Below are positions 44,815 to 56,818 of a DNA stretch of 64,000 nucleotides, piece by piece (the first letter of the stretch is position 1; every line of letters begins with the position of its first letter). The stretch lies in NCBI GenBank assembly GCA_018398815.1, contig CM031601.1, positions 36,432,009-36,496,008 on the forward strand, read 5' to 3'. The stretch comes from Conus ventricosus (lineage: Eukaryota; Mollusca; Gastropoda; Neogastropoda; Conidae). The notes under the pieces were generated by a model. It was not told the DNA's origin. It did not search any database and worked only from the letters and a program-made list of their open reading frames with translations. Both the position numbers and the translations under genes were made by a program.

Positions 44815-45767
44815 GTAAGTGCTTCTAGTTGAAAATTTACATTAAATGAATTTGTCTGTTGTGGCTTTTGTGGTCAGTCTTGCAAGGCTTCTCTGTATTC
44901 TGCCAGCCTTTTCAAAAGTCTGGCCATGTGAGAATTAGTTTTTTTTTTTTAAGGCCAACCATTCGATAATGTCTTCCAAAATGGCTGGTTACTGATGGCT
45001 CTTGGCTACTGTTGGACAGTTGCAAATAAATTTACCTTATTGGTTTGTACACTATAGAAGTACCAACTGTCTCAATTTTTTTCATATTTTGTTACCTCTC
45101 ATTGCAGTTCCTTGTGAAGTTAATCCAATTTCAAAATTGTTCCAATAGTTCATTTTCAGTCGGATAGGGTTATTTGCATGCTTCCTTGTTGTAAACTGAT
45201 ACTCTGGTGTAATGGGCAAGGTCAGAATAGAGATTCACATGACTGGTACTGGTCTCGGGTTATGAAGCTGAGCCAAAGCCAGTCACATGCGTGTTTACAC
45301 TGAAATTGTATTGTGTAGACCAGTCACCTAATTCGTTTTCCCAAACAGGAAAGGATGTGACTTTATTCTTTGTCAAATTATCTCAGGCATTTTCACTGTA
45401 GCGTTGATTGATGGAGGAAATTATGGTTACCCAGCCTCGTGGTGTAGATTTAGCTGCGACTGTTAAAAAGTGTAAGTAGGAGCATTAATTGTTGCCAAGT
45501 TACTCAGTAAAGTACTGTGCATGGTGTGTCCATCCTTGTGAACTTGCCTACGTAATGTACCCCAAACAGTGTTTGAGGCTTTAGTGCAGGTAAACGCTGT
45601 ATGTATGCCGATACAACCGAAGGTCTGAGTCTTCATAAAAGATATAAATTGTTCTCAAGAAATTTTCATATTCTCCCTTAATTTTTACAGTTCTTTCCCT
45701 TGATTGTTGATCACCAGGGATCAATTTTTTTTTCAAAAATTTATCATATATAAAAAAATATTCACTC
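44815..45767. other. intron; one weak exon-like stretch
   Basis: AT-rich. 45402-45466 lies between an AG and a GTAAGT, but the phase-0 reading meets TGA at once, so I do not call it. Confidence 0.45.
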
Positions 45768-46039
45768 CCCCTTTCAGGGGTTAAGTCTTGCCCGGTTTGG
45801 GAAGGTTTCTGGTCCAGTGATCGTTTTATCTCGCTGAGGGGCATCAGTACTTGAATGGAAGACTAATTTTGAATACCTTTGGGGGCCTATATTAGTCAAG
45901 TTGCTGACTGGCCTAAGCACAACAGGTATTGTGTTCCCAGGGGAGGGTCTCCCATGTCAACGGGTTTAAGGGGGGACTCAGAAAAAAATAACCCTCCTTT
46001 TTCCTTTCAGTTTTTTTCCCGGGACTTTTCTACTTTTTA

Positions 46040-46051
46040 CCCCTTCAGGTT
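46040..46051. repeat. target duplication of copy F, left
   Basis: CCCCTTCAGGTT, exactly repeated at 51897-51908. Confidence 0.9.
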
Positions 46052-46083
46052 CCCCCGGGGGTTCGACCTTTCGGGGTCGGGGG
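46052..46083 (+). promoter_or_regulatory. 5'-terminal nested hairpin of copy F
   Basis: CCCCCG (46052-46057) pairs with CGGGGG (46078-46083); inside, CGACC (46064-46068) pairs with GGTCG (46075-46079). It starts at the first nucleotide after the target duplication, as in copy D. Confidence 0.65.
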
Positions 46084-46778
46084 GCTGCGCGGTCCGGATC
46101 CCTTTTGGGCTTTGCTGGGGGGGGCATCAAACTTGGAGATAGGCTGGTTTTTTTAAAACTCTTCTAGGCCTGTGAATCGAGATGCTGCCTCCCCAAGCTA
46201 ACGGGTAAGGAGTTGATGCCCCTGGTGGGGTTTCCCCATGTCAGATAGGCAAAGGGGTGAGGATCCTGACAAAGAGTAACCCGCCTTTCTCCTTTTCTTT
46301 TTTCTGCCTTTTTTTATTTGGCCCTTTCTATCTTCGTCTCCCCTTCAAGTCTTCTTTCCCACACCCTTTTCTTCTGTGGTCTCCTTAAGACCCCGCTTTT
46401 GCCGTGCGTGCGACCTGTGTGGGGGGGGAAGAATCCTGGTGATTGAGAGGGCCAGTGCTTGAGGGGGCCGGTGCTCCACACATCCTTTGGCCCGGACCCT
46501 CCTGACAGGGAGTACATTTTTTCCCGGGGTGTACTAATGGGCCCCCCTTTCTTGGGCGGGGGTCAAACAGGCAGTTCCCCTGCTGGCCAAGGGAACCCCG
46601 CAGTGCTCACTTTTCTTTTCCCGGGGATTTGAGCATATCGGGGGAAAGGGGTTTTGGGGGTTTTCTTTTTGTCGATACCCCCTGAAACCGGGAAGGGGTA
46701 AAGACTTTGGTTCTTGCCCGGCCCCTTAGTTGGCCTCCAAGGTGGGGGAAAAGGAGAATGAAACAAAAAAAAAAATTT

Positions 46779-48010
46779 ATGGCTTTTTCTAAAAACCCCC
46801 CCCCCCCCCCCCAAAAGAAAGGAAGGCAGCATCCCCTTTTTCAGGGGATTTTTTTCGATAGGATTCAATAAGGGGTAAGACAGAGGACAGGTTTTTTGGG
46901 CTTCCTGGCTCGGTGGAAGGGACGAGCGGGAAAGCCCATTTCAGCTCTGAGTCCTTCGCCAACAAAAGGGCTTTAATTTTTAAAACAGGTGACCCTCATC
47001 CATCAAAAGTTTGGGGAAGGGCCGTTTCTGTTCAATGCAGATCCAGAAAACAATGGGAACGCTGCTGAGGGCAACAAAGCTCGGGGATAGAAGATCAGGG
47101 TGACTCCCCATAAACATTTAATTCGCGAAAGGAGTGATTCGATCCAGATTTAACGGGTTCCAGAGGCAGAGATCAAAGGGAACTGGCGTCCCGGGGTGTG
47201 ACGGGGGCGCAGGGTGACGAAAAAAAAAGGCAGAAAGAGGGGCCACCAACACCCTCTTCTGCATTTTGCAACCCGTGCTCCTCGGCATCAAAGTCGGTTA
47301 CTTAACGTCCGAGTTTAGCTGATGTTCCGCTCATTGAGGTGCTTCAGATCCAGAGGTTTGGTATGTCAGAGACCGCTGTTTTTTGGCAGGGGGTGCGGTG
47401 TTTGCTGCAAGGCAACCCAGAGGCCGTGAAAGACCCGGCACATTGGCCAAATGCGGGGGCGACCATCCCCTCCCTTCAAAAACTTTTCCTCTTTGGATTC
47501 CAAAATCCACTATACAACGCATCAAAACAGAAAAGAAGACTCGTTTTTTAAGCCCCGAAACAGGGGTTTGGGAGCAGACCCACAGCCTTTAATCTTCGCC
47601 GTAAGGACAGTTCCCACAGATTTCCCCTCAGTCATCTGGCCGACATGAAACGTTTTTAAACTTGAAGGAAGAATTTTCAAATCGGGGAAACAGTCCACCA
47701 CCTCCAACCCAAAGGAATGCCCCCGGTGGAGGCAAAAAAAAACCGCCACCCCCGACTGCCCCGGAGTCTACAACATCTGCGCGGGCAGATTAAAAAACCA
47801 GCACTCCCCCCTCGAACTCCCCTGTCCATGCCCCGTGCGGGGAAGGGAGTTCATCCCAGTGTGGGATGGTGGAGATGGGGAAGAAACCCCACCGTCTCCC
47901 AAATCCAACCTTTTTTCACCCGTTGGCAAGTCGCCCCAGGTCTGAAAATGCAAACCCGGTACAACCTAAATAAATTTAAACCTTTAGAAGCAGACGTTTA
48001 GAGGGGATGA
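46779..48010 (+). pseudogene. ORF1 of copy F, badly broken
   Basis: The order of copy D is kept: ATGGCTTTTTC start, then zinc-knuckle bases near 47340-47460 and a Pro-rich tail near 47780-47930. Frames change every 50-100 bp, so no protein segment longer than a few tens of residues can be read. Confidence 0.75.
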
Positions 48011-48038
48011 CCTATCTCCCCTTTTCGCCCTCTGCACC

Positions 48039-51000
48039 ATGGAAGACTTTCCCTTTAATATCCGTGGACAAAATTTTCCCAAATTTGAGACTGCAGCTTC
48101 TGTGTCAATCTATAAAAAACCCTTTCCTTTGGGGTCTTCAGTAAACCAAATTCAAAGCCAGAAACTTTACTCTTTTCCCGGCTTTTTTTATTCTTTTAAA
48201 ACCTGCACAACCATCCCTTGGGACTGTCGGGGGGGTTTCCCTTCTCAACACAAACTTTTTCGTAACCTTCGCTCTGTCTACCTCCCTTTAGGGCCGTACT
48301 GCAGAGTCACTCTCCACAAGACTGTTGACAATCCCTGTTCCCTTTTTCTTTCCCCCTTCTTCCCGGTTTGTTGTCAGGGCCTTGTCAGTCGATAGGGGAA
48401 CTTCCTCACCTTTTTGCTGTTTGGGGGGACTTTAACGGTCACAATCCTCTTTAGGGTATTTTATTACGCATCCAGAGTCTGCTAATTTAGGAAAACCTTT
48501 CGGATTTTTATCTGTGTTTTTCTGAACGACGGATCTGCAACTACCCCCACTCTTCCAAAAGGCCTTTCGTGTTTAGATTTGTCATTTGTGACCCCTCGCG
48601 GTCCGGACTATGATGGCCTGTCCATGACATCGCACGGGAAGTGACATTCCCCTGCCTTTTCAACCCGTAATAACTGAACACGTCTCTGTCTCCAACATCT
48701 AAATTATAAAAAAGCAAAATGGACATTTTCAGCCACTATTTTTAAGGAATCCAGACCTGATTTTCTTCAGATCCGGGGCCCCGCAGAACTCGACTAACCT
48801 GTGACAAATTGCAAAGCCCGATTCCAGTTCTTCCGCAAACTCCAATGCCAAAAACACCCGGTTTGATTCAGACTGCCAACAAATTTCCCAAGTTCGAAAA
48901 CGGGCTCAGCGTCGGGTATACCAACGACCTTCGGGTCCCAACGCTCGAGCCCATCAGAAACTCCGTGCTAAATCAAGACACACTTTTAAAATCAGTAAAC
49001 GTCGGTCCTGGAGAAGCTTCTGCTCCAGGCTGACATCGAAAACTTCCAAGAAAAAAGTGTGGAACATCATTAAGAAAATCAAAGGGAAGAACACCTGTCC
49101 CACTGTGAACCATCTCAAGTTTTCGGACTCTTTAATAACGGAGAAAAAAGCAGTTTGCTAATCTGCTTGCTTCAACAATTGAAAAGAATTCCTCCTCTTC
49201 TAACAAATCAGCCACTTTTGTCAAAAACAAAGCCCTTAAAGAACAATCAGCCTGCAACTTTTCGTCAGACAACATGGAAGACTACAATCTTCCTTTCACG
49301 TTAAACGAACTGAAATCTGCCTTACCTCTTGCAGCGATTCCTCTCCAGGTATAGATGAAATCTATTATCAACTGTTGAAACATCTTCCGCAAGAAGGTCT
49401 GAACATACTGCTACAGGTATACAACCATGTGTGGACTACAGGTTTCTTTCCACCCTCTTGGCGAAAAGCCCTCATTATTCCCATCCCCAAACCTGGAAAA
49501 GATCTTTCTAATCCATCAAACTACCGTCCCATAGCTTTGACCAGCTGTGTCTGTAAATTGATGGAGAAAATGGTCAATGCTAGGCTCATGTGGAAACTGG
49601 AAACCGATGGCCTTTTGGCGAAAGAACAGTGTGGTTTCCGCAAACATCGGACTACAGTTGACCATTTGATTCGTCTGGAATCTACACTTCGGAATGCCTT
49701 TTTGAACAGACAGCATGCAGTGGCAATTTTCTTTGACTTGGAGAAAACCTACGATACCACCTGGAAGTCGGGATACTTCATGATGTCCATGATCTGGTTT
49801 TTGAGGTCATCTTCCGCTTTTCATTCAAAATTTTTTGGCAGAACGACAGTTTCAGGTCCGAGTTGGCACCACTCTCTCTGATTCCACGAGCAGGAGTTGG
49901 GTGTTCCAACAGGGGAGCACACTGTCTCCTGCCCTCTTTAGCATCAAGATCAACAACATTGTTCAATCAGTTTCAGCAGGGTTCAGACTGCTCATTGTTT
50001 GTGGATGATTTCGCTGTCTACGCAACTGGAAGCCTGTACCCGAGTGTCCAGCGCAGGCTCCAGCTTTGTGTGGAATAAAATCCATCGGTGGGCGGATGAA
50101 TACGTTTCCCCCTTTTTCTCCAACAAAGACGCAGTGTATTCACTTCCATAATTTCCGTCAGTTTTTTTCCAGATCCTGAACTTCAAGTAGGGAAATCTCC
50201 CATTCCAGCTGTTAAAGAGGCCAAATTTCTAGGAGTTGTTTTTGACCAGAAACTTAACTTTCTCAGCCATATTAAAAACCTAAAAACTGCTTGCCAGACA
50301 GCACTGAATATTCTGCGGGTCATAGCGCACACTGACTGGGCGCTGACAAGAAAACTTTGCTGCACCTCTACAGAGCCTTGGTCCGTTCCAAACTGGACTA
50401 GGGTTTTGTGCTGTGTACGGCTCTGCAAGATCGTCTTACCTCAAACCTCTTGGACCCTATCCACCATCAAGGTTTTCGTCTCTGTCTTGGAGTTCCGCAC
50501 CACCCCTGTGTACAGCCTGTACGCAGAGGCGGTGAACCTTCACTGTCCAACCGCAGGCTGAAACTGTCTTTGAATTATTATATCCGACTGTTCTCAGAAC
50601 CGCAGAATCCTGCCTATGACTGTGTCTTTGACCCTCCGTTCCAAAGTAAGTTTGAAAACAACCCGAAATGTTTTCCCCGCCGTTTGGTCTTCGTTTGCGG
50701 CCTCACGTGCGGAATGCAGGTCTAGACCTAGGAGTTGTGTCCGATTTTTCCAAGTTTCCGGATCAACCTCCGTGGACCTTTTTCACACCAGAGATTCGTT
50801 TTGATCTGGCAGCTTTTCGCAAAGAGTCAACCACTCTCTGGCGTACAAGGCATTGTATGCTGACTTCTGTTCCAAATTCCCATCCTATCAAAAAGTTTTC
50901 ACTGACGGTTCCAAGTCTGAAGATGGAGTGGCCTGTGCAGCCTACTGCCCTGGGGCTCCTTCTCAGATACTGTTGGAACATATACTTTTAGATGCTTCTG

Positions 51001-51697
51001 TCTATTCCGCTGAACTTACTGCACTGGTTCTGGCTTTGAAGATAATCTCACAATCTTCGAAGAACGACTTTCTGGTTCTGTCGGATTTGCTGTCAGCTTT
51101 GGAGGCCATAGCTGGCCGCAACCTTCAGCATCCAGAACTTTTACATTCTTTTGAACTTTTAGCACGTTGAAAGCGGACGGTTACAACATTACTCTTGCTT
51201 GGTTCCTGGTCATGTTGGCATCGGCGGGAACGAAATGGTTGATCGTTTAGCCAAGAACGCCACAAGAGAGAAACTGTCCAACATTTATATCCCCTGCTCA
51301 GATGTGAAACCTAAAAATTAACGATATGTGAGAGACCTCTGGCAGGAGGATTGGAACACACAGACGAATAACAAACTCTTTCAGATCCGTCCAAACCTTA
51401 AGGACTTCCTCCCATCTACGTCAGGAGGTCGTAAAGAGGAAACCGTTCTGTGCCGGCTGCACACCGGCCATTTCGTATTTTACCCATTCTTACCTTTTAA
51501 AGAGTGAAGAAGCTCCGTGGGGCATTCCATGTCATGCGCCACTCACAATGAAACATGTTCTTTTAGAGTGTTGGGACTTGCACGATGTGAGACACAAACA
51601 TTTTACAGCGGAGTCCATGAAGATCCTGTTCAGGGATGTCCCGCCTGATGTGATCCTTGAGTTTTTGAGAGAGATTAACATTTTTCATCTGATTTAA
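48039..51697 (+). pseudogene. ORF2 of copy F (endonuclease, RT, RNase H)
   Basis: ATG 48039. The endonuclease part to about 48800 is degraded, from there it is good: IPIPKPGKDLSNPSNYRP and MWKLETDGLLAKEQCGFRKH are in one frame (49375-49881), the FVDDFAVYATG segment is open near 50000, RNase H DGSKSEDGVACAAYCPGAP is open near 50910, and NEMVDRLAKNATREKL and the zinc knuckle follow. Stop TAA 51695-51697. Confidence 0.88.
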
Positions 51698-51896
51698 GTT
51701 TTTACGGAAGAAAGATTTTTAACGAAGTTTCTGGTACGTTTCTAGACGATGTCATTTAAAGAGATGTGTGAAAGGGTTTTTTTTTTTTTTTTTTTTTTTT
51801 AAATGACTGGTGAGTTGATTTTAACGTGGTGACAGCCCTGATGTGGCCCTTTGCGGTCGGCTGGGCTATAAGCAACATTATCTTTATCTATCTTGT

Positions 51897-51908
51897 CCCC
51901 TTCAGGTT
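51897..51908. repeat. target duplication of copy F, right
   Basis: CCCCTTCAGGTT, partner of 46040-46051. Confidence 0.9.
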
Positions 51909-52315
51909 GTCTTTTTCCATATTCTTCTTTTCTCCGTGGTCTTCATGAGATCTGCTGTGTTTGCCATGCGGTTTTGATCTGTGATGGAGGGGACAGAGAT
52001 CCTGGTGATTGAGAGGGCAGGTGCTCTCAACACATCTCTTTGGCTCAGACCTCTTCTAGAGTGGAGGTACACACTGGCCCAGGTGTATCAATCAGCTATC
52101 CCTGCGTGGGCTGGGTCAAGACAGGCAGTTACCGGCTGGCTAAGATAACCCCAGTAGTGCTTGGCTTTCTCTTACTGGGAGTTGAGCATGATCAGGGGGG
52201 ATAGGGTTGGTGGGCTCCTGTTTGACGTATATCTCTTCCTGAAGCCTGGAAGGGGTCAAGACAATGACATGGGTGGGAGTACTTCCGTAATATACAGATT
52301 GACGTTGGGGCGATT

Positions 52316-52358
52316 TTTTTTTCTTTTCCTTTTTTTTTTTTTTTTTTTTTTTTTTTTG
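52316..52358. repeat. long T run inside copy G
   Basis: About 43 bases, almost all T, broken by a few C. It lies in the 5' UTR of copy G with no counterpart in copy D, so it could be a small insertion's tail or expansion. Confidence 0.6.
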
Positions 52359-52569
52359 GTATCAAAGGAGAAAGCAGTGAACTGTCCTGAAAATGTCAAG
52401 TTTTTGTCAGCGTCTATGGGACAAAGCCTCTGAGACCCCAGCAGGGGCCTAAAGTGGCACCTGGGCCCGGGCGCAAACTTTTCAGTATGGCAAACATTTC
52501 TCACTCCCACCCATGCAGTGACTTCTTGGCCCTGGCCCTGTAGTTGGAGTGGTAAGGGAGAGACAGGGA

Positions 52570-53330
52570 AAAAATGGCTTCACCAAAACTTCCTCCGGGC
52601 AAAATAAGGAAAGGTACAGTTGCATCCAAAAAGAGTGTCACAGGAGTCTGAAGTGAACTCTGATTCAGAAATGGAAACAAGGACAATGACATGTTTGGGG
52701 CTTTGTGGTTGGTGGTTTAAGGTACAGAGTAGGAGAAACCTATTTTGGCATTAACCCCATTTGCCATTCAAAAGGGCTTCCAAGGAATTGCAGGTGATCC
52801 TCAGACAGTAGAGGGATTTAGGAATGGTTTCCTTCCTTATGAGGGTAATCCCTCATAAACTGTTGAAGACATCCAAGGGAGTCATCGATGCCCAGAGCTC
52901 AGAGGCGTCTGGGAGATGGAAAACAAAACGGAACTTGCATCCCAAGGTGTGATAGACAAGGATAGGGTCACAATTTGCAAAGGAACAAAGAGTGCCCACC
53001 AACACTGCTTCCGACGTTTTGTACCCCTTCATTTCCACAAGTCATCAAAGTGGGTTTATTTGAATGTCTGCATTCAACTTTTCAAATTTTGTTTCGGATG
53101 CGATTTCTTCAAGTGCCAGAAGTTTGGGTATATATGAGATTGCTGTTCTGGGGAGTAGGTGTGTGGTGTTTGCTGCAAAGCAAAACCCTGGATGGGTGGT
53201 GTAAAGATCGGGCCAATTGTGCAGACTGCGATGGCGATCACCCCTCCAATTCATGCAACTGCCCAATCTGGATTCAGGAAGCAAGCATCCAGAAAGTTAA
53301 AACTGAAAATATAAAATTCTTTTTTTTTAG
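52570..53330 (+). pseudogene. ORF1 relic of copy G
   Basis: ATGGCTTCACC near 52574 opens a reading parallel to copy D's ORF1. Diverged zinc-knuckle bases lie near 53150-53280 (a CADCDGDHPS-type reading of the third knuckle survives at about 53220). Several stops and frame changes. Confidence 0.7.
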
Positions 53331-53488
53331 GCCCTCTGGGCATTGCAACCTTGTCATGGTTGGTGGAGGCCTTGCACCGTCCATTGATCATTAAGGCTGC
53401 AGGCAGGGGCATCAGTGCTTGGATGGAAGGTTAGTTTTTGAAAACGCTTTTAGGCCCAGAAAATCAAGTTGTTGACTGGCCTGAGCTG
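53331..53488 (+). mobile_element. non-LTR 5' end fragment, copy H
   Basis: Starts GCCCTCTGGGCATTGCAACC after a T run in copy G's ORF1 and parallels the first 150 bp of copy D's 5' UTR (CTTGTCATGGTTGG, GGGGCATCAGTGCTTGG). It stops near 53488. The inner hairpin is CAACC (53346-53350) with GGTTG (53358-53362). Confidence 0.7.
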
Positions 53489-53717
53489 TTTCAGTTTCAT
53501 CAAGGGGGCGGTACTGCGTGCGGACTAGTCCATATACGCTACACCACATCCACTAAGTTTTGAGACCACACTATGCATGACTTGAAGCTGATGGATAAAT
53601 GAATGGATAAATGAATTAACAACTGCCCTGCCATGCATGTCGTAAGAGGCGACTAAGGCAGGACCACCTCACCTTGAGGATAAAGGGGTTTGCGTAGGGC
53701 TAACAACCCTACCTGTA

Positions 53718-54035
53718 AAAATGGGGAGTTTGTATTATACTCCCTGTTTGGCTAGTATACTTACCATGTCAGACCATAGCATTCACGGCAGTTAGTCAGC
53801 TCTGCCAGGCCGAGATTTTTTGTGGCTAATGCAGTAATAAGACCATCACGTGACGCCCACACTACTTCCGCCAGGGAAGAAGCTGGTGTAAACTTCCTGT
53901 TCCTCATTCAACGAGGCCTATGCGCAAGGTAACCCCGAGAACCATAGCGCTAGCGGGGAAGGTAGGGTGGGCATTAGAGTCTGACATGGTAAGTATACTA
54001 GCCAAACAGGGAGTATAATACAAACTCCCCATTTT
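53718..54035. repeat. 318-bp palindromic unit with 57-bp perfect arms
   Basis: Arms 53718-53774 and 53979-54035 are perfect reverse complements (starting AAAATGGGGAGTTTGTATTA). The loop includes sequence shared, inverted, with 59760-59910. Confidence 0.88.
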
Positions 54036-54828
54036 GGCGTCATATACTGTACCATGTCAGACCATAGCAGAATTCAAAGGAATCGGAGGAGGGCTTAGTG
54101 CCCTAATGGTTCTTGGGGTTAGCAGAGGAATAGATATGGATGCGTTAGCCACAAAAGAAGTCCCTAGAACCATCAGCCCTGGTCATGCGGACATCCCTAA
54201 AGTAAAGGCTTCTGAAGGGATTTTCCGGATGCCAGTAGGCTGCCTCCAGGATGTGGTGCAAGAGGACAGCGCTGGATCGCTGTGGAAGTGGCCAGCGCCC
54301 TGCCCTCATGGACCCGGGGAGATAAGACGGGGAGATCCTCACACGTCTGGGCGTAGGCTGATCTGCCCATCTTGGAAGCATCTAGAGAGGACTGGGAGGA
54401 GAGCCTGGGGCAAGGGGTTCCCAGTAGCCCCGAATGGAGCCAGCCGAGAGCCAAACCAAGAAGATAGGAGAGATAGGAACTACCTATCTGAAAATTGGAA
54501 GGCCAGAATGAAGAAGAGAGTTGAGCCCAGGAGTCCATCTCTCATCTCTCACTGCCAACAGGCAATTAAAGTGACCCCTGGCTGCGCTGTCCGCCGCAGC
54601 CGAAAGGTGATGCGATATCTTGTGAATAAGAAAGCGCATCAGGGGTCGCCAAACAGGCTAGAGTCTGTCTCAGTGTCGTCAGCATCTGAAGACACAGAGG
54701 CAGTGCCGTCTGTGGGATGGGTAAGGTTGGGAGTGAGCCGGAAGTTGGCAGGGGAAATGGCGATATCCCTGGTGACTGGATTGGCAGAGAAGAGGGAGAA
54801 GACGGGGGGGCCCTGCCGTAGTCCTTGA
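54034..54828 (+). other. open frame in the composite element, function unknown
   Basis: 265 codons open on the plus strand, starting in the element's inverted end. The region is CpG-rich and the opposite strand is open over much of it (54566-55336), so at most one is real. No motif is visible; Arg/Gly/Ser/Pro-rich composition follows from base composition. Confidence 0.2.
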
Positions 54829-55336
54829 GGAAAACTCCTACTGGAGCCGCGTTAGGGGCTGACAAGAAGTCAATCCCCGGCGGAGGGACGGCCTGTGCAC
54901 CCCTGGCGAAAGATGCCGATCTGTCCCACAAGGGGATGAGGGTCTGGGGGGCGACTATCCTTGGCCGTGATCGCTGGGCAGGGGGGAACCCGGCGTAACG
55001 GCTAAAGGAGAAAATGTTGTCAGAGGGATGGGATTCCTTAACAACAAGATCTGGGCGCCAGCTTTCCAAGATGGAAAAGTCACCAGACTGGGGGAGGGAG
55101 ACCTCAACCCCGTCCTCAGGCTGTGGGTCAGTGTTCCTGAAGGGGATGTTCAGATCCACCTTCAGGGGCCAGGAGAGGGGTGCGTGGGAGTCCCGCCCTC
55201 GTTGGGTAGTGGGGGAATCTGAGGACGGGTCCCTGGTGGCTCCATACTCGGCAGGCAGACTAGGGGATCGCCGATCGGACAGCGCCCGAGAGGGAGGGGA
55301 CCCAGGTCGATCCAGCTGAAAGAAGCCGGATGCCAC
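54566..55336 (-). other. open frame in the composite element, function unknown
   Basis: 257 codons open on the minus strand: Pro/Ser-rich with segments such as DLNIPFRNTDPQPED and DFSILESWRPDLV that look more protein-like than the plus-strand reading. It could be a gag-like protein of the composite element. No family recognised. Confidence 0.3.
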
Positions 55337-55814
55337 ATGCGACCGGAGATGGAGTCAGAATGGGTGTCAGCCCTAAGCCACTGGTTCCTCTCGGGGGCAT
55401 GGAGCCACCGGTCCCCGGGGAGTACGCAGGGCTGTGGCGGCCCTGGGGCAGGGTTTCTCGGGGACCCGGGTAACCTGGGGCACCATGGGGTGGGCAGATC
55501 TGTTTAGTCTACGCATTTGGCGTAGAATTCTACGCATTTTGACCCCAAATACGCAAATACGCATTTTGGAACCTCGGTACGCATTTCAGCATTTCGCCGG
55601 TACGCGATTTCGAAACACAAGCTATTTTGCGTGTTGCCGTCTTTTGACAAACTTGATGGGCCATACAAACAGCCTGACATGCTGCTGCGTTCAGCAGGGC
55701 TGCCCGCCCGCTACTGTTAGTGACTTATTTCCCTTTACTGCCCGCTAAGGTTGCATGTCTGAAGAGCTCGCTGAACGCGTTTCGCGCGCTTTTCAGTATT
55801 CTGTATCCATCAAA

Positions 55815-56567
55815 ATGGCTGACTCGTCAAAGCGCCAAGTTGATTCTTCCGACTTTGCTCCCAGCAAAAAAAGAAAAAAGTTGCTGATCAAACCTTTCTG
55901 TCATCGTACCATCAACGCTACCCGTGCCTTGTGTCATCCAGGAGAGGGGAGCATTACGCTCATTGCACTTTGTGCAAGAATGATTTCTCTATCAAACATG
56001 CCCGGCATGTTTGACTGCAACGGCATATCGAGAACCAGACTCACAAGGACTTTGAAAGTAAAGCAGCAAAGCAGATGTCTCTCGATGATGATCCAGTTCT
56101 GCAGCATGCTGAAGTAGTGGACATCGAAAACCAGTGTTCTTCCTCTGTGGCAGACATCAGGTTTTTCCTGGAAAGGTTTCCCTGCTCGATCCCTCCCACC
56201 TGCACTTCAAACACTGTCACAGAACAGTTCTCCCTCTACCAAGCCACTGATGTCAGCAGCTGTCGCAAGGACAGAATTGATGAAACTTGGAAGGCCATTG
56301 GGGAGCTGGAAGATGGGCAGTTCAAGGAGCTGTCTCTGGCGATGAGGGGCATTGTCACCATCCCTCACAGCAGGCCCACTGTGAGCGCATCTTCTCCTGC
56401 GTGAGGAAGAACCACACAGACCAGAGAGCCAGCTTGGCAGACAGCACCATGGAGAGCCTGCTGGTCCTCAGTCTGTGCCCCATGAGCCTCAAGATGCTGT
56501 GAAGAACATGACTCCAGAGGATCTTGCTGCACTGAAGAGTGCTTACTGCAAAAACCTCAGCCAGTAA
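55815..56567 (+). pseudogene. hAT-like transposase, N- and C-terminal parts only
   Basis: ATG 55815, Lys/Arg-rich start (APSKKRKKLL), then a BED-like zinc finger with CTLCKNDF and GHIENQTH in a shifted frame (55960-56050). The C-terminal part has ELSLAMRGIVTIPHS and, after another slip near 56375, CERIFSCVRKNHTDQRASL, the hAT dimerisation region. The DDE core and insertion domain between them are missing. Stop TAA 56565-56567. Confidence 0.75.
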
Positions 56568-56768
56568 CTTTCAACTAGCATGTGAATGTCACGTGTTAAT
56601 AGTGATATATTGTGGTTCTTGACAATTTATCCTAACTGAATAAGTGAAAGTAGGTTGTAGAGAGGACATGAACTGGTAATGTTACATTAATCAGAAGATA
56701 GTCAAGGCTTGGACATCTAACAGCTAATAGGTGAGCTTATTTTATTTCTTTTTGATCCAACCACGTCA

Positions 56769-56774
56769 AACACA

Positions 56775-56818
<44 letters not shown>
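56769..56818. repeat. (CA)n microsatellite
   Basis: About 24 CA units with one interruption, inside the hAT-like element. Confidence 0.9.

Larger units (their letters stand above)
46052..51896 (+). mobile_element. full-length non-LTR retrotransposon copy F, nested in G
   Basis: 5.85 kb, both ends fixed by a perfect 12-bp target duplication. It has the 5' hairpin, 5' UTR, ORF1, ORF2, oligo(T) of about 23, conserved 3' end and a short TTATC-like tail. The half before about 48870 is full of stretched homopolymers and lost bases, whereas 48870-51700 is almost as clean as copy B; the change is abrupt and looks technical. Confidence 0.92.
45768..53330 (+). mobile_element. old non-LTR copy G, 5' UTR and ORF1, split by copy F
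   Basis: A diverged 5' UTR at about 45768-46051, cut by copy F, resumes at 51897 (TTCAGGTTGTCTTTT onward) and leads into an ORF1 relic that stops at 53330 where another 5' end (H) begins. The same landmarks as copy D's 5' UTR occur in order: GGTCCAGTGATC, GGGGCATCAGTACTTG, GATCCTGGTGATTGAGAGGG, GAGTTGAGCATGATCAGGGG. Confidence 0.82.

Noticed and set aside
45402..45466. A fifth exon of the host gene
   Set aside because: An acceptor-like AG and GTAAGT are present, but the phase-0 frame required by the 44762 exon reads TGA at the second codon.
54034..54828. A real 265-residue protein
   Set aside because: CpG-rich DNA is open on both strands here; there is no motif and no initiation context, so it is listed only as an unassigned open frame.
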